From DTCV01 sp964641155 (GTDB lineage: Archaea > Thermoproteota > Thermoprotei_A > Sulfolobales > NBVN01), in contig CAZXJO010000002.1 of the NCBI GenBank assembly GCA_964641155.1, forward strand, positions 124,001 through 188,000: a DNA stretch of 64,000 nt, read 5' to 3'. Position 1 is the first letter of the stretch. Every line of letters starts with the position of its first letter. The notes beneath the pieces were generated by a model. It saw nothing but the letters and a program-made list of their open reading frames with translations, was not told where the DNA came from and did no database searches. A program made the translations under genes and the position numbers. Shown one piece after another: positions 36,028 to 45,035 of this stretch.

Positions 36028-36903
36028 TCATTTTTCCCTAACCTCAATCATCATGGACTTCTCGGTGGACGCTACAAACATAGCGGTAAGTATTAGTAAC
36101 GCACCAATTAGTTGGGGTGGTGTCATAATTTCCTCAAGCAGTAAGTAGGAGAGGATGGATGCTGCAACCGGTTCCAGTAGGAAGATGACCGCCGCAACAG
36201 CTGGGTTCACGTACCTCTGCCCGAAGACCTGGAGCGCGAATGCTGCATCACCACATACTAGGGCTAGGTACGCGATTATGATGATGGAGCTAATGTCCAG
36301 GGCCGTATATCCGTGGAGGAACGTGTCGGGAATGACGAACATCAGGGCCGGAACCATCTCTAACATGGTGAAGAGTAAGGGGTCCCCACCGCTGTACTTA
36401 CCGACTAGGATTATCTGAGCGGCCCACATGAACGAGCCCAGTAGGACGAGTAGGTCTCCAACGTTAAAACCTGATGCGGGAGTGGTGAGCATGTAGAGTC
36501 CCACTAACGATAGCGTAAGCGTTAACCCCAGCCTGTAGCTGTACTTCCTACCCACAACCCCTACGTAGAAGTGGACGAACACCACACTCAGCCCAGTAAT
36601 GAATGCTGAGTTGGAGGCTGTGGTGTATCTGGTTCCCCAGCCCTGAAGCCATAGGCCTAGAGCATATGCGATACCGGCCATAATACCTCCCTTAACGGTG
36701 GTTAGTGAGAACCTACCGCTCAAATATACGTGTATTAGGTACGGGGTCAGACCTGCGATGGCTATCAAGCTCCTAACCCACGTATACGTGTACTCATTAA
36801 CTGACATCATGACGGTCTTAATTGCTGGGAAGGAAGTTCCCCACAAAACAGCAGTGAGTAATAAGGAAGTTACTCCCTTAACCCTTCCATCTTCGGAGGC
36901 CAT
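36028..36903 (-). CDS. EamA/DMT-family transporter
   Basis: A 291-residue protein with ten predicted membrane helices in two EamA repeats (about 10-145 and 150-285), with AVLWGTSFPAIK near 17-28 and the second-repeat ending PVAASILSYLLLEE near 245. The family exports amino acids or other small metabolites. It converges with the hydratase gene, ending 15 bases after it. The start is ATG 36903. The substrate cannot be assigned. Confidence 0.85.
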   Translation of the reverse strand: MASEDGRVKGVTSLLLTAVLWGTSFPAIKTVMMSVNEYTYTWVRSLIAIAGLTPYLIHVYLSGRFSLTTVKGGIMAGIAYALGLWLQGWGTRYTTASNSAFITGLSVVFVHFYVGVVGRKYSYRLGLTLTLSLVGLYMLTTPASGFNVGDLLVLLGSFMWAAQIILVGKYSGGDPLLFTMLEMVPALMFVIPDTFLHGYTALDISSIIIIAYLALVCGDAAFALQVFGQRYVNPAVAAVIFLLEPVAASILSYLLLEEIMTPPQLIGALLILTAMFVASTEKSMMIEVREK

Positions 36904-37014
36904 CCCACCACATCACTAAACCAATCCACAACGTCAAGCTATTAAGCATTAATACGCCAGCAGTGTGAGGGGCTGTAATTAACCTATATCACCTCCTGGT
37001 CATAACTTCTTTAG

Positions 37015-37971
37015 GTGGTCGATATTAAGTTGTTTGAGGAGGTCTTAAAGGCTGAGAAAAGGATTAGGAGTTATATCAGGGAAACACCCATAGACTACTC
37101 GATGTACTTGAGTAAGTTGACGGGCTCTCATATCTACTTAAAGCTGGAGAACCTCCAAATAAGTGGCTCCTTCAAGATACGGGGGGTTCTTAACAAGCTT
37201 TTTTCTTCGAGGGACTCCGACTTCTTCGTTACTGCTTCAACCGGCAATCACGGAGTCGCGTTCGCATACGGTACTAAGTTACTAGGTGTTAGGGGGATCG
37301 TGTTTTTGCCGGAGAACGTATCACCTGCTAAGGTCGACGATATAAAGCTTTACGACGTTGAAGTTAGGTACTACGGTAAAGACCCTATTGAGACTGAATC
37401 GTACGCTAGGAAGTTCGCTGAGGAATGCGGTGCCGTGTATGTCTCACCGTACAACGATTTAGACGTGATCGCTGGTCAAGGAACTGTAGGTGTTGAGTTA
37501 GTTAAGCAGTTAAAGAGTTTTGACGTGGTTATAGTGCCTGTCGGGGGTGGCGGCCTGATCTCAGGCGTAGCCTCGTATTTGAAGGGCGTGTTACCCCACA
37601 TCAGAGTGGTGGGGGTTCAACCTGAGAACTCAGCAGTTATGTACCACTCAATTAGGGCTGGTAGGGTAGTGTATGTGGAGTCAAAACCTACGTTAGCTGA
37701 CGGAGTAGCCGGGGGTGTTGAAGAGAACGCAATAACGTTCGAGTTGTGCAGGAGGTATGTTGACGAGTTCGTCTTGGTTACGGAGGATGAAATAGCTAGG
37801 GGTATGAAGCTGATGTTAGAAAAACATCATATTCTTGTTGAGGGTTCTGCAGCGTTACCGGTTGCCGCCTACTTAAGAAATCCCAACATGTTTGAAGGAT
37901 TGAATGCAGTGCTAGTCATAACCGGGTGTAGGGTGGACATACAGACAATTAGAAAAGTCATTGAAAGCTGA
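37015..37971 (+). CDS. PLP-dependent threonine/serine dehydratase-like protein
   Basis: A 318-residue fold-type II PLP enzyme. The Schiff-base lysine is Lys54 in SGSFKIRG, the substrate loop is TASTGNHG near 74-81, and the phosphate-binding loop is PVGGGGLISG near 178-187. There is no C-terminal ACT regulatory domain, so it resembles catabolic threonine dehydratase or serine racemase more than biosynthetic IlvA. Start GTG 37015 with an upstream AACCTATATC promoter-like element. The flavoprotein that follows 75 bases later may share its transcript. Confidence 0.88.
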   Translation: MVDIKLFEEVLKAEKRIRSYIRETPIDYSMYLSKLTGSHIYLKLENLQISGSFKIRGVLNKLFSSRDSDFFVTASTGNHGVAFAYGTKLLGVRGIVFLPENVSPAKVDDIKLYDVEVRYYGKDPIETESYARKFAEECGAVYVSPYNDLDVIAGQGTVGVELVKQLKSFDVVIVPVGGGGLISGVASYLKGVLPHIRVVGVQPENSAVMYHSIRAGRVVYVESKPTLADGVAGGVEENAITFELCRRYVDEFVLVTEDEIARGMKLMLEKHHILVEGSAALPVAAYLRNPNMFEGLNAVLVITGCRVDIQTIRKVIES

Positions 37972-38046
37972 TGCGGTATCTAAAGTTATGGTTCCGAGGT
38001 TGAAAACTTATTAAACAATGTGAGAGTGGAGATAGGTTAGGTATTA

Positions 38047-39633
38047 ATGGGCATTAGGAAGGAGTTAACAGCCGACCTAGTCGTGGTGGGTGGTGGTTTA
38101 GCAGGTCTATCCACCATCTACTTTTCAGACCAACTACTGAAGGACAGAGGTAGTGTTAAAGTAGTCGTCATATCTAAGTCATCATTAGGTTTTGGGACCT
38201 CTACGTACTATTCCGCTGGTGCTTTCAGGTGTCCCATCAACGGCTACCCAGTGGATGAGTATGTGAGAGATGTGATTGAAGGTGGTAGGTACGTTAATAG
38301 GAGGTCTTTAGTTGAGTTAGTTGCTTTAAGGTCAGTTAACGCTTTAAGGTCTTTGGAGGGTTTGGGCCTCTGCTTCAAACAGTCCAGAGGCACTTTAAGG
38401 GTTGTCAGCGACGACCCATTATTCCCAGGTAAGGAGTTGGTGAGGGCTTTGAGGAATTACGTGCTCAGCAGGCCCAACACCGTGGTCCTAGACAATACCC
38501 ACATGTTAGAAGTCATTAGAGGTGGTGACGGGCGTTTTAACACTGTATGCATTACCGGTAGTGGTGGGTACGTCGTAGTAACAAGTAAAGTGGTGGTATT
38601 AGCTACTGGGGGTGCTGCTAACGTATATGTGAGGAGTGATAATCCGCATCAGTTATCATGTGATGGCCATGGGGTGTGCATTAGGTTGGGGGTGCCTCTA
38701 ATTGATATGGAGTTCGTGCAATTCTTCCCGTTAGGCATTGCTGAGCCGGGAAGACCTAGCTTCATGATACCGTTCACCAGGGGTAGGTTAGTGAATAGGT
38801 TGGGTGAGGACGTGTTGGCTAAGCACGGATTAGGGGCTTTAGGTAAGGCAATAATAATTAATAGGGATAAGCTTTCCAGGTACATGATGTTGGAGGTCAT
38901 GAGTGGGGCCGGCATTGATGGTGCGCTAGCATTGTACCCCGAGGAAGGTGAGGGGGATCTATCATCGTTTGCCAACGAATTGATGAGGAGGTTGAACTTA
39001 AGGCCGCCCGTGAAGGTATTACCGACAGCCCACTTCTCCATGGGCGGTGTTGAGGTAAGTGATAGCTTAGAAACACCGATTAAGGGGTTTTACGTGGTTG
39101 GGGAATTAGTGGGCGGTATTCATGGGGCTAACAGGTTAGGGGGCAACGCGTTAACGTCATGCGTGGTCACAGCCGAGGTCGTGGCTGGGAACGTACTCCA
39201 TTACATAACCAACGAGTTTAGGGGGAGTATTGAAGGCGGTGTTGAGGGGGTTGTCAATCAAGTAATCAAGGAATATGGGTTAAGGGACGGCAAGTACGCA
39301 CCATCAGGGGTCAGGCACCACATTCGAAACCTGATGTGGTCTAAAGCAGGGGTGGTGAGGAGTGGGGAAGCCCTAAGAGAATGTGTGGGAGAACTACTCA
39401 ACATCCATGATAACCTGGACAAGGTCAGGATAGGCAGTCATGAAGAAGTCATTAGATACTCAGAGATGCTGAACACCTTACTGACATCGATAGCCACAGC
39501 GTACTCAGCGCTAATAAGGGATGAGAGCAGGGGCGCACACTTCAGACTAGATCACCCGGAAGAAAGCGGGAGTTGGGTTAAGAACATCAGGGTAAGATAC
39601 CGTGACAGGGAATTTAAGTACGAAATAGTGTGA
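38047..39633 (+). CDS. Fumarate reductase / L-aspartate oxidase-type flavoprotein
   Basis: A 528-residue FAD protein of the succinate dehydrogenase/fumarate reductase/NadB family. It has VVVGGGLAGLSTIYF near 11-25, the covalent/non-covalent FAD region GFGTSTYYSAG, PTAHFSMGGV near 327-336 with its conserved His, and the second FAD motif GGIHGANRLGGNALTS near 357. No iron-sulfur or membrane partner subunit and no nadA or nadC are adjacent, so neither respiratory fumarate reductase nor aspartate oxidase is favoured by context. Start ATG 38047. Confidence 0.8.
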   Translation: MGIRKELTADLVVVGGGLAGLSTIYFSDQLLKDRGSVKVVVISKSSLGFGTSTYYSAGAFRCPINGYPVDEYVRDVIEGGRYVNRRSLVELVALRSVNALRSLEGLGLCFKQSRGTLRVVSDDPLFPGKELVRALRNYVLSRPNTVVLDNTHMLEVIRGGDGRFNTVCITGSGGYVVVTSKVVVLATGGAANVYVRSDNPHQLSCDGHGVCIRLGVPLIDMEFVQFFPLGIAEPGRPSFMIPFTRGRLVNRLGEDVLAKHGLGALGKAIIINRDKLSRYMMLEVMSGAGIDGALALYPEEGEGDLSSFANELMRRLNLRPPVKVLPTAHFSMGGVEVSDSLETPIKGFYVVGELVGGIHGANRLGGNALTSCVVTAEVVAGNVLHYITNEFRGSIEGGVEGVVNQVIKEYGLRDGKYAPSGVRHHIRNLMWSKAGVVRSGEALRECVGELLNIHDNLDKVRIGSHEEVIRYSEMLNTLLTSIATAYSALIRDESRGAHFRLDHPEESGSWVKNIRVRYRDREFKYEIV

Positions 39634-39646
39634 AAAACGATGTGTT

Positions 39647-41077
39647 TTACCATCCCAACAACTCTCTGAGGGCTCCGTCAACGAGTAGTAAGCCGCTGCC
39701 CACGGCACTCTTATCCCACGTGAGGGTTACGTAGTTGTGGGTGGTTAGTTGGTAAACGGTGGCGTTGTACCACGTAATATTCAAGGCAGTGCTCTTCAGT
39801 ATGGACTCTACGGTAGCTTGGTCGAGGTCTAATTTACCGTCAGATAGGTCTGCCTGAAGCATTAATGCTACGGCACCGCTTACGTGTGGTGCTGAGAATG
39901 AGGTACCGCTTAAGTAATAGTAGTGTCCCGGAGTAGCTTGTAGTGGTGGGTGTGCAGTCCCATACGGTGTGTACGGCAGTAACACGTGAGCACCTGGGGC
40001 TAGGATGTCGAGGTCTTGATCGTTGACGGCCCGACTACTGAATCCTGGTACGTAAACCTCTTCAGAAAGGTTCTCAGGTACGTCCGCTTGGCGCCACCAA
40101 CCACTGATATTGAACTGGTGTGTCCAACCAGCGGCACCTACGGATATGACTTCAGGATATGCTGCAGGGTACGTCATACCTCTAACGCCTTCATTACCTG
40201 CGGCAGCCACTATGAAGACGCCAACGCTTAGGGCGTAGTCCACCACTTCCTTAACCAGTTCTGAGTGAGGTCCACCAACGCTTAAGCTGATGATGATGTG
40301 GTTCACGACGTCTGGTGGGTTGAGGACTCTGCCCCCACTAACATTCTCCGCCTCAAACAACTTAGCTACGTAGTAGATACCCGCGGCTAGGTCTGATGTC
40401 CAGCCCCAACCCTGATTACCTATGACCTTAACCGGTATTATCTTAGCCTCCGGAGCTACTCCGTCAACTACGTAGAGGTCGTAGACCTTAAACCCTAATA
40501 TTACCGCGGCAACGGCCATACCGTGGCCGTCGCTATCAGATTCCCAAGCATTCCTATTCACAGACGCTCTAGGTCCTAAGAATGCTGTTGCATACTCCTC
40601 AACTATGCTGTCTTCGCTGAAGTATTTCCTCCAATGGGGCTCTAGCCCGGTGTCAAGTACGGCGATGTAGACCCCCGAGCCGTTCAATCTGTATTTCTCG
40701 TGGGCTGTTGGTACGTTAATCATGTCTAAGTTCCAAGTGAGTACGGTGTTATGGACGCTACAGTTGGACGGTAACTCCTCAGCTAGAGGTCTCACTATGC
40801 CTGCCTTACTTACAGACCTAACACTACCTAGAGCCCTAACCAGGCTGTCAATCAATTCCTCATCTATGAGTATTGCTAACCCCCTAATCTCATCAAATCT
40901 GTATATTAACTTGCCACCTAGCCTGGAGATTAATTTTAAGTCATCATCACTCATATCACGACCTAGTAGGACCTCCACCACGACCTTACCCTTGCTGCTC
41001 AGTAATGGTGTAGGTGTTAAGGCTATTACCATTAGGGAGAATATTACAAACATACCTAACAGCTTAAACGACTTCAT
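39647..41077 (-). CDS. Secreted subtilisin-like serine protease
   Basis: A 476-residue S8 protease. It begins with a signal peptide (hydrophobic run about 5-24), a propeptide-like region to about 110, and the catalytic domain with Asp142 (AVLDTGLEP), His185 (SDGHGMAVA), oxyanion Asn295 (AAGNEG) and Ser393 (SGTSFSAPH). The His motif departs slightly from the usual HGTHVAG. The mature enzyme should act outside the cell, probably near the S-layer. There is no C-terminal anchor. Several NxS/T sites could be glycosylated. Start ATG 41077; it ends 13 bases from the convergent flavoprotein gene. Confidence 0.93.
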   Translation of the reverse strand: MKSFKLLGMFVIFSLMVIALTPTPLLSSKGKVVVEVLLGRDMSDDDLKLISRLGGKLIYRFDEIRGLAILIDEELIDSLVRALGSVRSVSKAGIVRPLAEELPSNCSVHNTVLTWNLDMINVPTAHEKYRLNGSGVYIAVLDTGLEPHWRKYFSEDSIVEEYATAFLGPRASVNRNAWESDSDGHGMAVAAVILGFKVYDLYVVDGVAPEAKIIPVKVIGNQGWGWTSDLAAGIYYVAKLFEAENVSGGRVLNPPDVVNHIIISLSVGGPHSELVKEVVDYALSVGVFIVAAAGNEGVRGMTYPAAYPEVISVGAAGWTHQFNISGWWRQADVPENLSEEVYVPGFSSRAVNDQDLDILAPGAHVLLPYTPYGTAHPPLQATPGHYYYLSGTSFSAPHVSGAVALMLQADLSDGKLDLDQATVESILKSTALNITWYNATVYQLTTHNYVTLTWDKSAVGSGLLLVDGALRELLGW

Positions 41078-41169
41078 AATCGGTCACTTCCTATTAAATA
41101 GTAAGGGATTATTATATATTTAACGATAAGCGTTTTAAGTCACTGCCTGAGTTATTCACGGTAGCTTTT

Positions 41170-41469
41170 ATGGATGTATGTAATGATAACATCGTATACG
41201 TGGGCAGGAAGTTCTTCATGAGATACGTAGTAGCTGTCTTGATGAAGTTTAACGTCTTCAGATGTGGCAGCGTTGTCATTAAGGCTAGGGGGAGTAACAT
41301 CTCTAGGGCCGTCCTGGTGGCTGAGACCTCTAAGGAACTCATTAAAGATGTTGAGTACTCCTCAATAGATTTAGGGAGCGTGGGCATAGAATCCGGGGGT
41401 GTTAGGAGGGTGGTTTCAACTATTAAGGTTGTTTTGTCTAGGGCCGGTGAGCTTCGTAAGGTCCGCTAA
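41170..41469 (+). CDS. albA: Alba-family chromatin protein
   Basis: A 99-residue Alba homologue, a small dimeric protein that coats archaeal DNA and RNA. The family pattern is clear: NIVYVGRKFFMRYVVAVLMKF near 6-26 and the loop IKARGSNISRAV near 38-49, with the Lys region in which Sulfolobus Alba is acetylated. The C-terminal strand (IKVVLSRAGELRKVR) is longer than in typical Alba. Its last 54 bases run antisense to the end of the Lon-fusion gene. Whether this is Alba1 or the divergent Alba2 cannot be settled here. Confidence 0.9.
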   Translation: MDVCNDNIVYVGRKFFMRYVVAVLMKFNVFRCGSVVIKARGSNISRAVLVAETSKELIKDVEYSSIDLGSVGIESGGVRRVVSTIKVVLSRAGELRKVR

Positions 41470-44148
41470 CCCCTCTCTTAACACGTCCAGTAGTTCGGCC
41501 TCACTGCTCAGGTTTAAGGCGACGAGCCAGGCATCTAACTGTCTCTCAACCGGAATAACCATTATGTCATTCTCTTCCAGAACCTTAATCTCGTCAGAGG
41601 ACCTCAAGTAGTTCCACTTAGGCATTAAGAACTTCTTAACCCTTATCTTCTTAGTCCTTATAGCTGCTAATATTTTACCTGAACCACGCCAATCTAGACC
41701 GCCTACAGGGCCCACACCACCTTTAATGTCGCACTTACCTGTCATCACTACCTCGGAGCTTACCGGGGTTCTAGCTAGTTCTGAGATCGTTGCAACGCTT
41801 AAAGCTAGGCCTAGGCTCGGCCCGCTCACGCCTGAGCCCGGAATCCCTTCCATGGGGCTAATGACTTGGTACCTGAAGTCGAAGTTGCTTAGGTCTAATC
41901 CCCCGCGCGACATGGCGTAGTGTTTTATGTAGTCGACCACGTTCGAAGCGCTCTCCACAACGCTTACGTCCTCGACAGAGGTCCCGGGACCTAACGTAAC
42001 TGACCTGGCCACCCCCGTAATTGTCACCTTCCCGGTGCCGAAGGGGTTAACGTTACACTCAACTATTAGGGGTATTCCCCTCCTACCCTGCACATCGGTT
42101 CCTAGGCCTATTGCGATGCCTGGGTGGGGTTCGTTCGTTATTAGGCTTTCCTGAACATCTATTAACTCCTTATCTACGTCCTGTTCAAGTGATTCCGCAG
42201 CCTTTTCGAAGTGATACAGCCTCAGCTTGTAGTCCTCCACATCTACGTTGATGACCTCATTAATGGTTGGTAAGTTTAGGATTTCCTTAACTCTGTTCAA
42301 TTCGTCCTCGTAGAACTTAACCAGTTCTTCATACCTCGTGGTGTTTGAGGAGTTCTTTAAGTCGTTCAGAGCTGCTACCTCCTGAACCCTCAGCCTGTTG
42401 GCCTCCCTGATGACTTCTGCGATGATCCTAGGTGATACTATCCTAAATCTCTTCAAGATGCTTAGAACTCTTTCAGGAGTTACCTCAGGATGCAGGTGTT
42501 GTACGTACTGCCTAAGATGCACTTTAATGATGTCCAGTCGTTCAGGGTCGTTCCTGGGTAATGGTATCTCAATCACGTAGGGTTCGAACCTGTTAATCAC
42601 TGCCTCATCGATTGCTTCAATCCTGTTCGTCGCTGCGATGATGAGGACTCCCTCCAGGGGTTGGAGACCGTCCAACTCGGTAAGTATTTGAGCGGTTAAC
42701 CTATCACCGACTGGGTCCCCCCTCCTCTTAGTGGCTATTACGTCGAACTCGTCGAAGAACACTATGCTGGGTGAGTGCCTCCTAGCCAGTGAGAATAGGT
42801 CCTTAATGTTTTTCTCAGGTTCCCCAACCCACTTGGCGTTGATCAGTAGCTGGGACGCGGGCACGTAGAAGAACGTAGCGTTCGCCTCCTTAGCTATTGC
42901 CTTGGTTAGGTAGGTTTTACCGCATCCGGGCTCACCGTAGAGCAGGATACCCTTAGGCGGGACCCAGCCGAGCTTGCCGGAGAGTTCCGGCCTCAGACTA
43001 AGCATGACTAGCTTAAACAGCTTGTCCTTAATGCCGAACAAACCACCTATGTCTGAGTAGTTCACTGCTGGCTTTATCTGAAGTATGGTGCCCAAGACCT
43101 CGATACTTTTTTCCTGTTCCACATAACCCCTCAGCTCCCTTGAAACCATCTTGAAGTCATCTAATGTTACGTTGCTTTTGATGAGGTCATCAGCCCTGGT
43201 CATGCTGAAGAGCTTGCCCAGCAACTTACCCCTAAGCGGTTCAACCTTCTTCAAGTAGACTTTAGTGCACGCATCTATTATGTCGAACGGCGTCAGCTGT
43301 GTCTGCCTGTAAGCACTCACGGACTTCTCAAGAACCTTCATGACTTCCTCCGTCTTTAAGTGCGTCCACCCAAACCTCTTGAGCTGTGAGTCCAATACGG
43401 CGGGCAACATCTCCCGAGTTATATTTTGGTCTAGGTCTATTACGTGGGCCCTCCTCCTTATGTCCTCCCTAAGGCTTTCGAACTTATTCGTGGCCGCTAT
43501 TATCACAACCCTCTTATTCCCGTCCACGATCTTGTTGATGTGCTCTATGAATAGGTCCTGCACTTTAACATCCTCCCTCTCAGCACCGTACATAGGCCTC
43601 TCAACCTTCATCCCTATGGAGTGGAACTCGTCTAGGAAGATCACGGTAGGTGATTCCTCAGCCTTCTTGAATATCGCTGTTAAGTTCCTCAAAGACTGAC
43701 CGTACAAGGGGTGGAAGATCTCATCACAGCGAACTACCATGGGCTGGACGTTAACGCCTTTCTTCAAACCGTAGAGGGATGCCTCCCTCAGACACACCTC
43801 TGCGAGAAGTGACTTGCCGGTGCCTGTATTACCTTTAAGTATGAAGAACTTCGGTGGTTCCATACCTTTAAGTAAGTTAATGATTGCATCATCTTTAATT
43901 ACGTGGTAAGCGATTGCCGCCATAATCATTTCGAACTCTCTATCCCTACCGACTAAGTCCTCTCTCTTCTTGGGGAATTCCTTCTCAATCTCCCTCAACT
44001 TCTTCCTAATTTTGGTGGGGGTTAACTTAGCATTCCTCCATTTCCTGAAGTCCTTGTTGACTAATGACAACGGCAAGTAGAAGATCGTCCTAAGTAAGGT
44101 ACTCCTCAACCACCAGTAACCTTTATCTTCACTCTTCATCGATGACAT
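41416..44148 (-). CDS. Double AAA+ ATPase fused to a Lon-type (S16) protease
   Basis: A 910-residue protein with three parts. D1: Walker A GNTGTGKS (Lys112), Walker B FLDEF (Asp173, Glu174), sensor IIAATNK. D2, Cdc48/p97-like: Walker A GEPGCGKT (Lys411), Walker B FFDEFD (Asp466, Glu467), IIAATNRIEAIDEAVINRFE with the arginine-finger region. Then a linker with a helical stretch and a Lon protease domain (about 665-880) with Ser778 in SGPSLG and Lys825 in RGSGKILAA, the Ser-Lys dyad; TGKCDIKGGVGPVGGL matches the family block. There is no Cdc48 N domain and no clear membrane helix, unlike archaeal LonB. The gene overlaps a membrane-protein gene by 20 bases. It should be a self-contained unfoldase-protease. 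Confidence 0.9.
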   Translation of the reverse strand: MSSMKSEDKGYWWLRSTLLRTIFYLPLSLVNKDFRKWRNAKLTPTKIRKKLREIEKEFPKKREDLVGRDREFEMIMAAIAYHVIKDDAIINLLKGMEPPKFFILKGNTGTGKSLLAEVCLREASLYGLKKGVNVQPMVVRCDEIFHPLYGQSLRNLTAIFKKAEESPTVIFLDEFHSIGMKVERPMYGAEREDVKVQDLFIEHINKIVDGNKRVVIIAATNKFESLREDIRRRAHVIDLDQNITREMLPAVLDSQLKRFGWTHLKTEEVMKVLEKSVSAYRQTQLTPFDIIDACTKVYLKKVEPLRGKLLGKLFSMTRADDLIKSNVTLDDFKMVSRELRGYVEQEKSIEVLGTILQIKPAVNYSDIGGLFGIKDKLFKLVMLSLRPELSGKLGWVPPKGILLYGEPGCGKTYLTKAIAKEANATFFYVPASQLLINAKWVGEPEKNIKDLFSLARRHSPSIVFFDEFDVIATKRRGDPVGDRLTAQILTELDGLQPLEGVLIIAATNRIEAIDEAVINRFEPYVIEIPLPRNDPERLDIIKVHLRQYVQHLHPEVTPERVLSILKRFRIVSPRIIAEVIREANRLRVQEVAALNDLKNSSNTTRYEELVKFYEDELNRVKEILNLPTINEVINVDVEDYKLRLYHFEKAAESLEQDVDKELIDVQESLITNEPHPGIAIGLGTDVQGRRGIPLIVECNVNPFGTGKVTITGVARSVTLGPGTSVEDVSVVESASNVVDYIKHYAMSRGGLDLSNFDFRYQVISPMEGIPGSGVSGPSLGLALSVATISELARTPVSSEVVMTGKCDIKGGVGPVGGLDWRGSGKILAAIRTKKIRVKKFLMPKWNYLRSSDEIKVLEENDIMVIPVERQLDAWLVALNLSSEAELLDVLREGLADLTKLTGPRQNNLNS

Positions 44149-44938
44149 CGTACCAACCCCTCCACTTGCAGATGTAGTAAGCCACCGCGTTAACTACCAG
44201 TACTATAAAGGGTGTTGTCAGCCATGAAACCTCGAAGGTGACGGTCCCGTACGTTAGGTTGTTGTACGCTGTTAAGCCCATCGTGATTAAAGCGGATGCT
44301 ACGAACGCTACCAGGGAGCCGTATAACAAGTACCTAACAACTAAAGCCACCGATTCCGCAACACCCCACCTATCCTTCTTGATAAGTGAGTAGCTCCTCA
44401 CATCAAGTGCCGCAGCGCTCACAAACATGGCGAGCAGGACCGCCATCACTGCTACATTCCAGATTGGGGGTCTCAAATACATCGGGATCTGAAGTGGTTG
44501 AGGGGCGTAGGCGCCTGTTAAATTATTTATCAGCTTAAATACCAGTTGTAGGCTTACGTTACCTGGGCACCTAAGCAGATCGACGAAGACATCGTCGGAA
44601 CTATATCTGGAGATGTTTACCACGTATGGGCTAGCCGAGTAAAGAACTACTAGGAAGGACGTATCGGTTAAATTAGCTACTTGCTTGGCTAACCTCATGT
44701 GGACGCTGCCGGACTGCTGCCCACCGCCTGACCCGCTAATGACATCAACTATGAACGCGTCAGACAATTCGGAAGTTAGGACGTATATGGGGTCACTTCC
44801 TGAGTAACTTATTATAACCCTATCATTCAACGATGTAAGCACTACATCCTTCTGAACCACCATCACGTTAGCTAAGTTAATGACTGTGAGTAGGTAAACC
44901 AATACACTCAAGGCCTTTATCATCGGATGCGCTAACAT
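44129..44938 (-). CDS. Membrane protein coupled to the AAA-Lon fusion gene
   Basis: A 269-residue protein with an N-terminal signal-like helix (about 8-27), an extracellular or lumenal domain of about 130 residues with several NxS/T sites, then three membrane helices (about 159-178, 195-222, 240-258) and a short acidic cytoplasmic tail, DVIDEE. I recognise no family. The last 20 bases overlap the start of the AAA-Lon gene, so translation is coupled. A role as membrane anchor or substrate adaptor for that protease is an inference from this coupling. Start ATG 44938. Confidence 0.7.
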   Translation of the reverse strand: MLAHPMIKALSVLVYLLTVINLANVMVVQKDVVLTSLNDRVIISYSGSDPIYVLTSELSDAFIVDVISGSGGGQQSGSVHMRLAKQVANLTDTSFLVVLYSASPYVVNISRYSSDDVFVDLLRCPGNVSLQLVFKLINNLTGAYAPQPLQIPMYLRPPIWNVAVMAVLLAMFVSAAALDVRSYSLIKKDRWGVAESVALVVRYLLYGSLVAFVASALITMGLTAYNNLTYGTVTFEVSWLTTPFIVLVVNAVAYYICKWRGWYDVIDEE

Positions 44939-45035
44939 TGGGTTGGTATCACACCATTAATAATTAAGAATTACTAGCTAATTAAGCTATATTCTCAACG
45001 GTTTCTTGGTATATCTCGAATAATTTACAGGAATT

